Source of the DNA: Phylloscopus collybita
Lineage: Eukaryota > Chordata > Aves > Passeriformes > Phylloscopidae
Assembly (NCBI GenBank): GCA_027886175.1
Contig: JAJNNQ010000026.1
Span: 19,870,001-19,934,000, forward strand
Direction: 5' to 3'
DNA length: 64,000 nt
Part shown: positions 1-10,744 of the stretch, piece after piece
Layout: the number at the start of each line of letters is the position of its first letter
Position numbering within the stretch: the first letter of the stretch is position 1
Made by a program: the position numbers and the translations under genes
Notes under the pieces: generated by a model
What the model was told of the DNA's origin: nothing
The model's database searches: none
What the model saw: only the letters and a program-made list of their open reading frames with translations

Positions 1-769
1 AACTAGAAGACAGTATTTCAGTTCCTGGACTAGATAACTAATGCATTGAACAAGAAAGAAGTTAATATTACAAACAAAGCCTCAAGAAAAAGCCTAGTGC
101 ATTATGTTAGTTATTTTTGATGATAACACCTTAATAAAATTTAAATCATTCCTGCTGATTAAACTTCATCTGTCTGAATAAATACATACACGTAAAAATG
201 AAAAGGTAATGTCTGTTCAGGGATCTAGCAGAGGACAGGACCTCAGAGGAAATGAGAAGGAAGCTGCAGAGGTAAACCTTCCGTGTTCTCCCTGCTAAGA
301 CAGGAAAAGTTATCTGGCATATTTCAAGAAAATCAGTCTGGAAATATATCTTCACATTTCAAGAAAATCAAGCCTTTCCCTCAGGATTATATTTAGTAGT
401 CTGTGAATTATTAAATTTTCACTTTGCTCATATCGGCATTTCAGTATGAAATCACTGAAGTAATTAATTCTTCGTGGGAAGATACATTTATTTTTACTGC
501 CCTTTAGTAATAGTAGCTTACTGTTATGGAATGATTCTCTTAACACATTTATTAGGTATCTGACCATTTTCAAAAGATCACGGATAATTATTGGCAATTT
601 TGTTTTGAAGTATAACAACATAAATATTATTTCTATCCACAAACAGTAAATAGAAATGCTATTTGTTCCTTCTTTCTGCTTAAATGACATATTAACCTTT
701 TTGATTAATCTAGTGCTAAAAGTCACATAGCATTGTTTTATTAAACAGCATTTTGTGTCGGTCTAAATA
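1..769. other. AT-rich non-coding DNA, nothing recognised
   Basis: Unique AT-rich sequence. The two minus-strand open frames here (69 and 124 codons) have low-complexity, stop-bounded translations without family motifs and look like chance frames. I see no repeat family or RNA gene. Confidence 0.6.
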
Positions 770-910
770 GCTCCAATCAAACATCACTAACTGTTTGCCC
801 TTGGAGTGTTCACTTCTTGTGCTATTTGCATAAACAAATCATGTAATACACCTCTCTGATGCAAATCCCATTGATTAATATCACATATTTATCTTGCAAC
901 AAAGGACTTC
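770..910. promoter_or_regulatory. Candidate enhancer-like motif cluster (POU octamers, FOX, SOX/TCF)
   Basis: Two octamer motifs lie in opposite orientation 35 bp apart: ATTTGCAT at 824-831 and ATGCAAAT at 859-866. A FOX-type TAAACAAA follows at 831-838, overlapping the first octamer by one base. A SOX/TCF-type AACAAAGG lies at 898-905, and an ATTGATTAAT homeodomain-like stretch lies between. The sequence is high in complexity compared with the T-rich DNA nearby. POU, FOX and SOX factors commonly share developmental enhancers, which is general knowledge. Enhancer function is inference, and short AT-rich motifs arise by chance in such DNA. Confidence 0.3.
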
Positions 911-1410
911 ATAGGTTAAAGATCCACTGACTTGAAGAGGAACAAGAGCAGAGAATGAGAATACTCAGTCCTCAGTCATGTGAAGTTCCCTGTGGTGATG
1001 ATCAGCGCAATTCCATTGAAAGCAATTGAGCTAAAATGACTTTAATCTACATCTTAATTCCATTGGTTTGCCTGAAAAATGAATAGTCAGGCGTTTCACT
1101 GGTAACAGCTGGGTTTGTAGGTTCCTACATTCTGTATGACCTTGTCAAATTTCCTCAATTTGAACTCTTTTGTCCTCAAGCTATAATGTACAAAACTATC
1201 CATTGAAATCATAAACTCAAACGAGACAAAATTTTTTTTCACAATGTTTATTCAAGGTTCTGATTTCATTATGCAACAACATATTATACGTTATATTTAT
1301 TTTTCTATTAATTTATTGATTGTTCCCTTTTTGCTAAATCTGAGATTCTAATAACTAGATCAAGAAGAAAGTGGTAAAATGAAGGTCTTGAGAAGGTCTT
1401 TGAGAAAACC

Positions 1411-1529
1411 TCTTCTCTTCTTCTTTTACTTTTTTTTATTTTACTTTGTTTTTTAATTTTTTTTTTTACTTTTCTTTTTACTTCTTTTTTTACGTCTTTT
1501 TTTACTTTTTTTTTAACTTATTTTTTTGT
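1411..1529 (+). repeat. T-rich imperfect repeat (TTTTTACTT-like)
   Basis: About 120 bases of T runs broken at irregular intervals by AC, ACTTC or ACGTC. This is a degenerate low-complexity tract, not a clean microsatellite. Confidence 0.85.
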
Positions 1530-1821
1530 AGAGAAAGAAGTATTCCAGGGAATTATTGCTTCAGTCAATGAAAAAAGTGAACTTAAGCTAGAGAAGGTTG
1601 ACCAGAAATCTCCCATCTGTATCATCAGGTGCTGAAAGGTTACTGTGTTATACTGAGGAACAAAGATGTCTAGGGAATATTAGCAACGCAACTTCAGAGT
1701 TAGTAACATTAATTTAACATTTCTGAACAAGTGTATTCCAAAGGTCTTACTTCTGAAAAGGATTTTACAGCCTTCACTTTAAAATTATAAAAAATAGGAT
1801 GGCTATTTGCAGACCTAGAAA

Positions 1822-1873
1822 CAATATAAAATGATCTTATTATTTGACAATATAAAATGATCTTATTATTTGA
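1822..1873. repeat. 26-bp tandem duplication, two copies
   Basis: Copies at 1822-1847 and 1848-1873 are identical over 26 bases, each beginning CAATATAAAATGATC and ending TTTGA. A perfect head-to-tail match suggests a recent slippage or replication duplication. Confidence 0.9.
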
Positions 1874-3634
1874 AAATTTCTTTCATCTCTTAAAAAATAT
1901 GAAATGAAGGATTCTACAGAGTGTTGCAGGTCTAAGTGTTAAAAACCACAGAAACTACCCACCATGTCATATCAACTATTTTGCATCCTTAAGCAGGAAC
2001 TTAAGTTCAAGACAAGCAACCAGCATTTTCCTGTTGACAGTGCATTTATTAAAAGGCTCAAGGATGCCTACAGCAGGCTACAGGTTCAATAAGAAAATAA
2101 AATGTTTGCAGTTTCTCATACAGTTTAAGTCAGATATATTCTGAAAAAGAGGAGGCAGAAATGGCCTGAAATATAACATCTTATGATGCTGATGGCACTT
2201 TTTTACATTTCTTTATCCTTAACATTATTCTTTGTTTTGGTGAGGGTTTTGTTTGTTTACAAAGATGTTTTACACTGCTGTTTTCTGTTTCTGCTTGATA
2301 TAAAGCAGATAGGTATGCCAAATTACTGTCTTCCAAGGGAGAAAGGTGATCTGTTCTTTTGTTGACTATATTGACTTTTAAACAAATTTTTTCTCATTTT
2401 ACCATCTGCCACTTGAAGAATATTTAAAGTGTGTAAATAAAGTGTGTAAATATTCTATTAAATATTTTACACAAAGCAAAAATCCCAATAACTATTATGT
2501 GTGACTGCCAAAACTTAGGATAAAAGAAAATAGTATGAAACATTAAAGAAAGGTGTGTTATTAAAGAACTTTTTAAAGTATGAATAAACATATTTGGATA
2601 TTTTAAGGAAAAAAGAGTGTTACCTACTTTGACAATTGAGACCTCCCCTTGGGTTAAAAAAAAACAAACACCAAAACCAAAACCAAAAACAAAACTCCCC
2701 CTGGAGTTTTTTAATTTGCCTGAACAGCTTATTTGTTAAACTAATCAAAACCATGACTCAAATAAAATATGTATGAAAGCAATCACAGTAAGTTCCTAAA
2801 ACTTGTGATGCATGCCTATCATATTAACCTAATCATAGCAACAGCAAGGGTGATTTATGCTTGAGTAAGGTTAGGTACAGGAATTCCTGCATTTCATCTC
2901 TTTTTCTCCACGATCCTGTGCTTAGGACACGTGACAGATCCCATACCAGCAATGCACACCCAGGGGCTTTGGTCTCAAGCAGATTTCCAAAGCAGATTTC
3001 CAGTGGGCTGGCAGTGACAGACCTTGCAGCTGGAATGAGTTGTCACCACCCATGGAGATATGCTGCCTTCCTGAGCTGCACCTGTAGAAGCCAAGCAGGC
3101 TTGCTTCACTGCAGGGTGAAATCTGAAACGCTGATACTTTGCTCAGGGAATCAGCGTGGTGGAATACTTCATACCAAGGTATATGTAGCTTGTAATGGTT
3201 GGTACATTTCCACACATCACTGTAGGCTCTGTAGCTGAAGAGCAGGGCATATCCAAAAGGTGATTCAGCAGATGAATCCCAATACAATGATACAGAAAGA
3301 CTACCCCTGAGCACCAGCATACTTAAAGGGAAGATAAGAAGCATGAGAATATGCCACAATTGTCTTATTTCCCACATTTTCAAGGAAACTAATGAACCAC
3401 ATTGGTTTATATGAAGGTTTTGGTCCTGTGGAAGGTGTTAGGAATGCTCTAAGTACATTGGCCAGACAGAGGGCTTAGGCAGACAGACATCTAGCTTATG
3501 AATCCTTGCCAAACTATATAAGACAACTTGTAACCATGAATTTTAAGTCTAAGCCATAAGCTGAGATAGGCAGAGTGTATTGACCTCTGCCAATATGTAT
3601 TTATGTCATTTCTAGGAACTCTAAAAGTAAAAAT
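1874..3634. other. Non-coding DNA with a small A-rich tract and hairpin
   Basis: Mostly unique sequence. An A/C-rich tract spans about 2656-2697. It overlaps a short inverted repeat, AAAACTCC (2691-2698) and GGAGTTTT (2703-2710) around a 4-base loop. Overlapping frames of 125 and 153 codons on opposite strands at 2861-3383 lie in slightly GC-richer DNA. Neither shows a recognisable domain, and I treat both as chance frames. Confidence 0.55.
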
Positions 3635-3800
3635 AATGACATCTGCAGAGCACAAGTCCTTCCACAATGAAGTGGCCTTTAGATCACAACTTAGGCATGT
3701 TAAGTCCTTTCCTGATACCTCGATTTATGTCAAATGCCAAAGATCACAAAGGCAATCCGTGTCAGAGAAAGGATTTGACCCAATGTCTCAACTCCTGAGC
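3635..3800 (+). mobile_element. Ancient SINE-like tail (MIR/CORE-SINE type)
   Basis: The stretch around 3735-3800 has the order of words typical of the 3' half of amniote MIR/CORE-SINEs: a 'caaagatcacaaaggcaat' segment, 'gtgtcagagaaaggatttgac', then a 'caactcctgagc' end. It is heavily diverged, so the left boundary is uncertain. Assignment is by eye from family knowledge; a chance resemblance is possible. Confidence 0.45.
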
Positions 3801-4420
3801 TAATATTTAAAATACTCTACAAATCAGTCTATCTTTTTGACAGTTCACTATGTGAGAAAGTAATTTACTTCTAGGCAAAACATGTTCCAGATGGTTTGCA
3901 TTTGTAACCATGCTTGAGGAAGAATTATGAGAGCACTTGTTTGGCTCCCATGTAAGAATTAACGATGAAATACTTCCCATTTATGAGTGTCTGGACCTAG
4001 TATTTATATACAGTTTTCACCTTCTAGGGTCCACTTCATACCTATTTTTACCCCAGCTGCCCTTGATGGAAATCATGTTGCTTAGACATGGACACAAAAG
4101 ATTTTTTTCCTCATAACAAAGATACCTGAAACTTAATTTCTTTAAGGCCAGAACTTTGCTACTGCTAATATACTAAGCAATTTCCTGCTGAATTTTTAAA
4201 AATGTGGGAATGTTTTCAAATTTGTGGGAATAAACTTAAAACACTGAATTGAAAATAAGAGGGAACGTAAACAAAGGGAAAACCAGATTTTTTTAACATC
4301 TCCTTCAAAGCATATGGTATATGCCTAACTAAAACAGTGCAACTGGCCTCAGCAGAGGTTGGATAATGCTGGGGATATGAGCTTGCAAATCGTTTGTTTC
4401 TTGTACCCTCTGCCATTAGT

Positions 4421-4618
4421 ATTGTGGCTGTTACTGTTCCTTTTCTCATCTCATTACTATTTTCAATAACTTGTTCTTATCTCAGCCTGTAATCTTTATC
4501 TTTTTTGCCTCCAATTTTCCTCTCCAGCCTGCCACAGGGAGAGGGAAGGGCAGGGGGAAGGAGAAGTGAGCAAGCAGCACGTGGTTTGGAGTTTTTCAGT
4601 GGGAACACTAAATTAGGG
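4421..4618 (+). mobile_element. Endogenous retroviral LTR fragment (ERVL-like)
   Basis: This segment shares extended word order with the LTR at 29207-29622: a 'cttatctcagcctgtaatcttt' block, then 'tttgcctccaattttcctctcc', a purine-rich spacer ending 'gtgagcaagcagc', then 'gtggtttggagtttttcagtgg'. The other copy carries the matching blocks in the same order. The 5' half of the LTR is not recognisable here, so this is a truncated solo LTR. No retroviral coding sequence adjoins it. Confidence 0.6.
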
Positions 4619-4712
4619 AATGGCATTCCTAAAGCATGACCATATATAAGTGAATTTAATGTGATTTAAAAATTAATAACAGTAGATTAATTATAATATA
4701 AAGGTGTGATAA

Positions 4713-4787
4713 TGCTTTTTGTGATCATTCTGTCTTGAATTTAGTTTTTATTAGGAATTATTCAACAGTTTTACAGTTTTACAGTTT
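4713..4787 (+). repeat. Direct duplication, copy 1
   Basis: This segment matches 5461-5526 with only a few differences, sharing 'gatcattctgtcttgaattt' and 'ttaggaattattcaacagtt'. Copy 1 runs into an ACAGTTTT triplication (about 4765-4790) and then the ACATTT array. It is either a local duplication or two copies of an unnamed dispersed repeat. Confidence 0.8.
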
Positions 4788-4788
4788 T

Positions 4789-4866
4789 ACATTTACATTT
4801 AAATTTACATTTACATTTACATTTACTTTTACATTTACATTTACATTTACATTTACATTTACATTA
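4789..4866 (+). repeat. (ACATTT)n hexamer array
   Basis: About 13 units of ACATTT with single-base variants such as AAATTT and ACTTTT. The array begins directly after three ACAGTTTT units, which suggests it expanded from the end of the duplicated segment. Confidence 0.92.
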
Positions 4867-5460
4867 CAGTGTAAATAAAGAGTATCTTTCTCAGCTTTAT
4901 CACAATTTATGACTTCTTTAGAGAGATGATGCATTTTATGAATCCTTCTTCAAAAGGTGAATCACAAATCTCTAACAGGACCTCTGACATGGTGAAAACA
5001 CTAGTCTTTACTTTGAAGTAGAGACAACTGAGAAGGGTGATGAATTCTTGGGAGACAGGGGAATACTATTTTTTTCAATAAGCTAATCTATTTGGCCATA
5101 GTGAAAGACAGAAAATTTCAGACTAATAAGGGAAAATAATGATTTTTCTAAAAAAAATTAAAAAATTAATTGCAACAAAATGTTATTCTCTGAATTTTCA
5201 AAAAAATGTGAAACTCATTAAATGAAATTTACAGTATTGTATCAGAAAAAAAAAAAGCCAATCAAACAAGGAAGCAAAAATGAAACCCTAACTTTTTTAT
5301 TAAAAAATAAATCTCTCATAAAATGTATTTATAAAACATAAATTAAAATTGCTAATAAAAGTGATTCTGTTTTTCTCTAAAGCAGCTTTGTCTAAAAAAC
5401 ATTCATGTTCCTACTCCTGTTCATACAATGAGTAAATTGCCTCCAAAAACATGTAAATAA
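4867..5460. other. AT-rich non-coding DNA, nothing recognised
   Basis: Unique AT-rich sequence between the two copies of the direct duplication. It contains an A run near 5244-5256. There is no open frame of note. Confidence 0.6.
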
Positions 5461-5526
5461 AGCTTTTTTTGATCATTCTGTCTTGAATTTAGGTTTAATT
5501 AGGAATTATTCAACAGTTTTACAGTT
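5461..5526 (+). repeat. Direct duplication, copy 2
   Basis: This is the second copy of the segment at 4713-4787, about 750 bp downstream and in the same orientation. It lacks the ACAGTTTT/ACATTT expansion and leads instead into 'gaataattaattgaaccc'. Confidence 0.8.
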
Positions 5527-5930
5527 GAATAATTAATTGAACCCTTATTACACAGCCCTGGTTCTGATTGAAATCTCTGACTGCTTTGGCATCCTGCAGT
5601 AAAAACATCTCCCTCCTACCACTTATGACTGAAACTGTTAAAGGAGAGGTTATCTATCACAAAGTTTTTCCACTGTCTCTCTGTGGAAGTAAATTTTAAT
5701 CTTTAAATATGGAGTAGTTGAAAGAAAGCTATATGACTAAACAAAGGAGAGTATATAGCATGTGATGCAGGAAATTAGTCCTGTATGAGAAAAAAGTAAA
5801 CACCTACAGAATACTAAACTAAAGTACATTAAAATAAATTCCTTAAAGTAAATTGTCTTGCAAACTATTATTAAATACGAAGAAATTACTATTTATGCTA
5901 ATGACATTAAATGCTTGATTTATTTTTCAG

Positions 5931-6025
5931 GCTATTTCAAAAGAAGGCACTAGACACCAGTTTATCATGGTGTTCTTGATACAAAATATCACAGCCTTGG
6001 ATGAATTTTCAAAGTGCTGTTACAG
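5931..6025 (+). other. Candidate exon (95 nt), unassigned
   Basis: A plausible 3' splice site (T-rich tract ending 'tatttttcag') precedes the segment, with a branch-point-like 'gctaatgac' about 30 bp upstream. A near-consensus 5' splice site, 'acag|gtaagtatt', follows it. Only the frame starting at the first base is open throughout, giving 31 codons that begin AISKEGTRHQFIMVF and contain ITALDEFSKC. I do not recognise the peptide. A 95-bp open stretch is not rare by chance, so the support is the pairing of good splice signals with an open frame. It could be a coding exon, a lncRNA exon or a decoy. Confidence 0.3.
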
Positions 6026-6839
6026 GTAAGTATTTTCTTATTCCATGTAATACATTTACAATTAAAGATTGTATACTGTTTGTGCATTCTGACTATTACT
6101 CAAGCCTTGGCAAAATACCAACTTGACTATGCAATTGAGCTTATTTGAGTAGAGAATGTAGCAATATGTCTGCAGTTTTCACACTGCTGTTCATGGCTTT
6201 TTATATGGAGCTCCAGCTGCCTCAATGGGAAAATAAGGGCTGTAATTCATTGTAAGGGGAAAAAACATCAGACACAAATCTAGTTATTGGGAAGTGCGTT
6301 TTGTAGCATTTGGATCCTCTTCTGCTGCATCTCTTCTTTTCTCCTTGCAGAAACCTCATAAGCATGTCCCAATTTTTAAAATTTGCTTAAATTCCTGTCA
6401 AATAGCCCAGAGTCCATTGGAGCCTTGAAGACATCTCTGGCACATCCTTCAAGTGATAAGCTGAAATTTTTAAATATTTCTGGCCTGGGAGTTTTTTCTA
6501 TTAAATTAGCCTGAATAAAATTTTTCTCTTTTGTTTACTTCTTTTAAGTAAAACTTTTCAGACAATGGTCCTGGAAGCTGGCACATGGGGAAAAAAAATC
6601 ATATGACACCAGCTGAAAAGATAAAACAATTTAAAGCAAGTAGTCATAACTACCTCTGCCACCATGCCACTCCTTCCCTCCCAAAAAAGAAAAAAAAAAA
6701 ATCCCCCAAACCAACAAAAAAACCACCACAACCTCTCAGAGAGAAAACAGGGAATGGCTTAAATAATATATTTTGGAAAATACATTTTTTGGGAACAAGC
6801 TACAATTTATGTGGTGCTCTTTATCGGTAGATCTCAACC

Positions 6840-6990
6840 TTTCTTGGAAATATCTATTTTACAACAAAAGAACTAAGGCATAATAACATGGCCTTATTGC
6901 CTAGGGTCAAAAATCCTGTTCAGCAGGACATTGGAACTCAAATCATTTTTGAAGACAAGTCATTGACTAAGACCTGCAGAATCCAGGATT
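6840..6990 (+). mobile_element. Possible ancient SINE-like tail
   Basis: The word order 'acaaaagaactaaggcataat', 'ccttattgcctagggtcaaaa', 'ggacattggaactcaaatc' resembles the diverged 3' region of MIR-type SINEs, where a gap leads into the 'cctagggtca' and 'ggaact(c)aaa' segments. It is too decayed to place boundaries or name a subfamily. Confidence 0.35.
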
Positions 6991-9172
6991 AACCTGTGTG
7001 ATCTTTTTTTTTTGTGTGGCAGAAAGTGTTAGTGGATAGAATCAAATATCAGTTTCAGTTTTCTGACAGTTGTTAAAGAGAAAATTTTTTAAAAATGTGT
7101 TTTTAGGTCTGGTTGGTTAACTGCATTCTGTACTTCAAAATAGCCCCTTCTGACAACTTGGACTGTGAGTTGTGAAATACTGCTCTTGAGGGACTTCACA
7201 CACAAGAAATGGTATAAGTAAATTGAAGATATTCTTGAACTTTTACGGCATGCAATACTCAGGTCCTAAGTCATTACCTAGTCTTAGTCTTGCATTTACA
7301 AGTCTCCAGATTCTTAAAGATTATTTCAGATGAAAAATATTCTGTAGTACGGGGTTTTTATTACTTTTTGCTGAACTTAAGCTTCTCTGTATGAGGAATA
7401 AGATGGTGTAGCTGGTTTCTAATCCAAACTCCAAATGGTATAGGCAGCAATGTTTTTTAAGCACTTGCAATGGTTGGTTATATGTTGGTGATGACTTCAT
7501 GATAGTAATGGTATAGTCCAAGATAGTTGCTTGCTAGTCACATGTACACTCAATACTTTGCTGTGAAATTCCTTAAAAGCATTGGAGGTTCTTTTTTAGT
7601 TCAAAACAAATTCTTGTTTTATTTCTGAAAGAAAAGTAGAAACTTAAGGATAGAACTGATTTTTGGACTCAGAAAATGGGATGTATTGTCTCTATCTGAT
7701 TGGGTTTTTATCACAGACCTACTTGAATTGTGTGGTCAGGATGGAGAAAGCTTAAACCTCTTTATTTTAAAATCTTTTTTTTTAATGTGTTCTGCAACTT
7801 TAATTTTGTTCTCTTGACAGTCTTTTTTGTAGAGAAATTTTCCTCCTGTTTTTGTGGCAGAATTTGGTGATGAAATATTTTGCTTTTCATCTCATTTTTT
7901 GGTTTACAATTTTTCAGTGGCAGAAATTATGTGTTAAAAAGAATAAATGCCGTAACACAAGTTTAAACTACTGAATTTTGAAATGTTAAGCAGAACAAAA
8001 GGTGTAAATGCAGCCCCATACAATGTCATTTGAGGTTAATAACAATATAAATTGTTTTCCATTTTTTGGAAAAAGCTTTTGTGAAGAGATATATTGCCAC
8101 AAGTTTTAAATCCGTGCTCTGTGACAGCTGCTGACTGATAATGAGTTGTCCCTTTTCTAGGGAAAAACCCCAACATTTAAGACAAAACCTCTCTGCAAAT
8201 TGCAAGAGCATAGGAGCAGATGCAACTTCTCTATCCTGAGCTGATAAGCACATGCTGACATCTATAGCATTTCAATTAAAAAGCAAACGTAGACTTCTCA
8301 ACTGAAATGTGAAAACTGAATGTGAGATTAGTGTTTGCATAGACAATCGAGATTTGCATTTATTTTCTTGTGGGTTTTGTGATACATTAATGCTTTTGTT
8401 ATTTCAAAACTATTAATACCTAAGCAAACAACATGCCCTAGAAAATACAGACTAGAGTATGTTAATCTAGTATAAATCTACAGATTTAATTATAAATATT
8501 TCTATATTATGAAAGAAATTAAATATATGTATTGATATCAGAAATTATTTCATATACAAAGACAAATGTGCCCACTCGGAGCTGGCTCAGAGACTGTGTA
8601 TCAGTTCCAATACTATTTCAGAAGACAACACTGTCAGAAGATAAGGACAAAGGGCTAGAGAGTAATCATATTGCCTTCAGTGTTAATGAAGATTTACCCC
8701 ATACTGAATAAGAGGGTTAATGCTCATCCAAAAATGACCCTATGACTTCAAAACCAGAGTTGAACTTTTTCCTTTTCCAGCCGATTTTCTTTATGTACTA
8801 AATAAAGTTCGCTTTTCTGCATTTTAATTGCAAGTGAACAGATTTTCTGATATTTAACCCCTCATTCAACAAAGTATATTGCATGTACAGAAATATATAT
8901 GTCACATATTTTCTTGTAAATTCTGTGTTGTCACAGCTGATGATGTACATACCTTATGCTAGAGCTACAAGGGCTTGGTAAATTATTCCACTGCCATAAA
9001 TAACTTCGTTTTCAAAACACGTTCTACATTGTTTACCTACATTTCAGTCTCTCAGATGACTGAGTAAATATGTAACCTGGAAGAAGAATGTATACTATGT
9101 AAAGTAGCTTGCACACAGGAGAAGTTCCAAATCAAATACTTCAATTTATTTATATTTTTTAAAAATATCTCT
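6991..9172. other. AT-rich non-coding DNA, nothing recognised
   Basis: About 2.2 kb of unique sequence. The frames present are 75 codons or shorter and lack motifs. T runs occur near 7004 and 7776. I see no repeat family. Confidence 0.55.
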
Positions 9173-9207
9173 GTATATGCATATACATATGCATATATAA
9201 AATATAT
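9173..9207. repeat. Palindromic TATGCATA-rich tract
   Basis: Alternating 'gtatatgcatatacatatgcatatat' forms overlapping self-complementary units centred on ATGCAT. It is a short AT dinucleotide-like repeat. Confidence 0.7.
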
Positions 9208-10017
9208 TTCTAACAATTAGGTAAGAATACATCTGTTGTACTTGATATTTATTCACATAATAAGTATGGCTACTGTCAACTCTGTTAGTTGTGTTAAGAG
9301 AAATCTATATTAGAAGGCCTAAAGGTGTGAATCCTCATATTTGCCTTACTACTTTCAATTACCGGTGAAATATGCTGACATGGTAGGTATAAGAAATTTA
9401 ACGGATACAGGATTTTATTGAACTGATCCTTTGAAGACACAGTGGCAAAGAACATTTCCCACTAAGTTATACAGTCTTTGACTAATATCCTGAAGAAACT
9501 TTTAGCTATAAATGAGCTAGAAAGGGAGGTCCATCTGTGAGACAGAAACATACAGAGAAGTATGAGAAGATTACTCAAACATTTTGTACAAAGGAAACAG
9601 AATGCAAAGTGGATTTTCCAGTAAACACAAAAGAAAAAAAGAATGAAAACCAAACCTAATGTTCTGTACTTCCAGATAAAAACCTGAAGTTACCCTGGCA
9701 CAGGCTAGCCTTTAATCTGCATTTCTTCCTTCATGTATAGTCAGCTTCACTAATTCAAACTAGCTAAGAAAAGCTGCAGTTTTTATTTTTAGGAATTTTC
9801 ATATGTTCCCACTTTTCACATAAATGAGTTACTATAAAAAAAAATACAAGAAGGAATCATCCATGCTTACTTAAATGCAAGGATAACAGATTTTTTATCA
9901 AACACCAATCCTGTCGATCACTTCTAGAAGACATGGTTAAAAAACACTTCCATTTGTGGATTCTCCCAAAGAACAACTCTAGGTCATATAAAAAAAATAT
10001 CTTTTCCAAATTTTACA

Positions 10018-10165
10018 TAGAATTATAGTATCATACAATGGTTTGGGTTGGAAGGAGTCTTAAGCTTCCTCTAGTTGCTCTAGAGGAAGAACATGGGCAG
10101 GAACTCCTTTCACCAGACCAGGTTGCCCAGAGCTCCATCCCAGCTGTACCTGAGGACTGTTTCTC
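10018..10165 (-). mobile_element. CR1 LINE fragment, 3' end at left
   Basis: Read on the minus strand, this is the extreme 3' end of a CR1 element. On the plus strand it starts with 'agaattatagtatcatacaa', then 'tggtttgggttggaaggag', and later 'accaggttgcccagagctcc'. These match the order of the avian CR1 3' untranslated region. The element is severely 5'-truncated, which is normal for CR1, and moderately diverged. The open frames of 61-127 codons over it are fortuitous. Confidence 0.8.
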
Positions 10166-10589
10166 CCCATATTCACCATTCTCTTTACCTATGCACAGTG
10201 AGCTGGGTGAAAGCAATGACTTGTCTATTGCTAGCTATCCCCAGGGAAGATCCAAGTGAAGTCGCTGAACAGCTGTCTGTTCTTTTTGAACAAGTCAATA
10301 AAATAAGCAGGTGTTGTCAGAAAACTGAGACTTCTCTAAATGCTTTCACTATTTTTTTTTTAATCAAACACCAAGTTAAAGCTAGCTGCTCTTTTTTACA
10401 CACACAGCTGAATTCAGCCATCCTGTCTGAACTCAGAAATTCTACAGGCAAAATGTCTTTTCTTCTTTCTTCATAATACCAGTCATTGATTTTGGCTACT
10501 TTCTGACCTGATTGAAGGAATGCAAGCCTGCATCTTTGCACTAGAGGATCCAGGCATTGGAATATTATTTATGTCTGTTACATATTTAA

Positions 10590-10744
10590 AGATATCTATC
10601 TATAGATATAGATAGAGATACAGATATAAAGATATAGATATAGATGATATAGATATAGATACAGATATAGATAGATGATATAGATGATATAGATATAGAT
10701 ATGGATGATATAGATATAAATATAGATAGATATAGATATATATT
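10590..10744. repeat. GATATA-rich imperfect microsatellite
   Basis: About 155 bases of GATATA, GATA and GATGATATA units with scattered substitutions. The minus-strand 62-codon frame over it (runs of I and S) is a product of the repeat. Confidence 0.92.

Noticed and set aside
2861..3383. Opposing open frames of 125 and 153 codons
   Set aside because: They overlap on opposite strands in GC-richer DNA, have no domain, splice or start context, and their composition is what chance gives with fewer stops.
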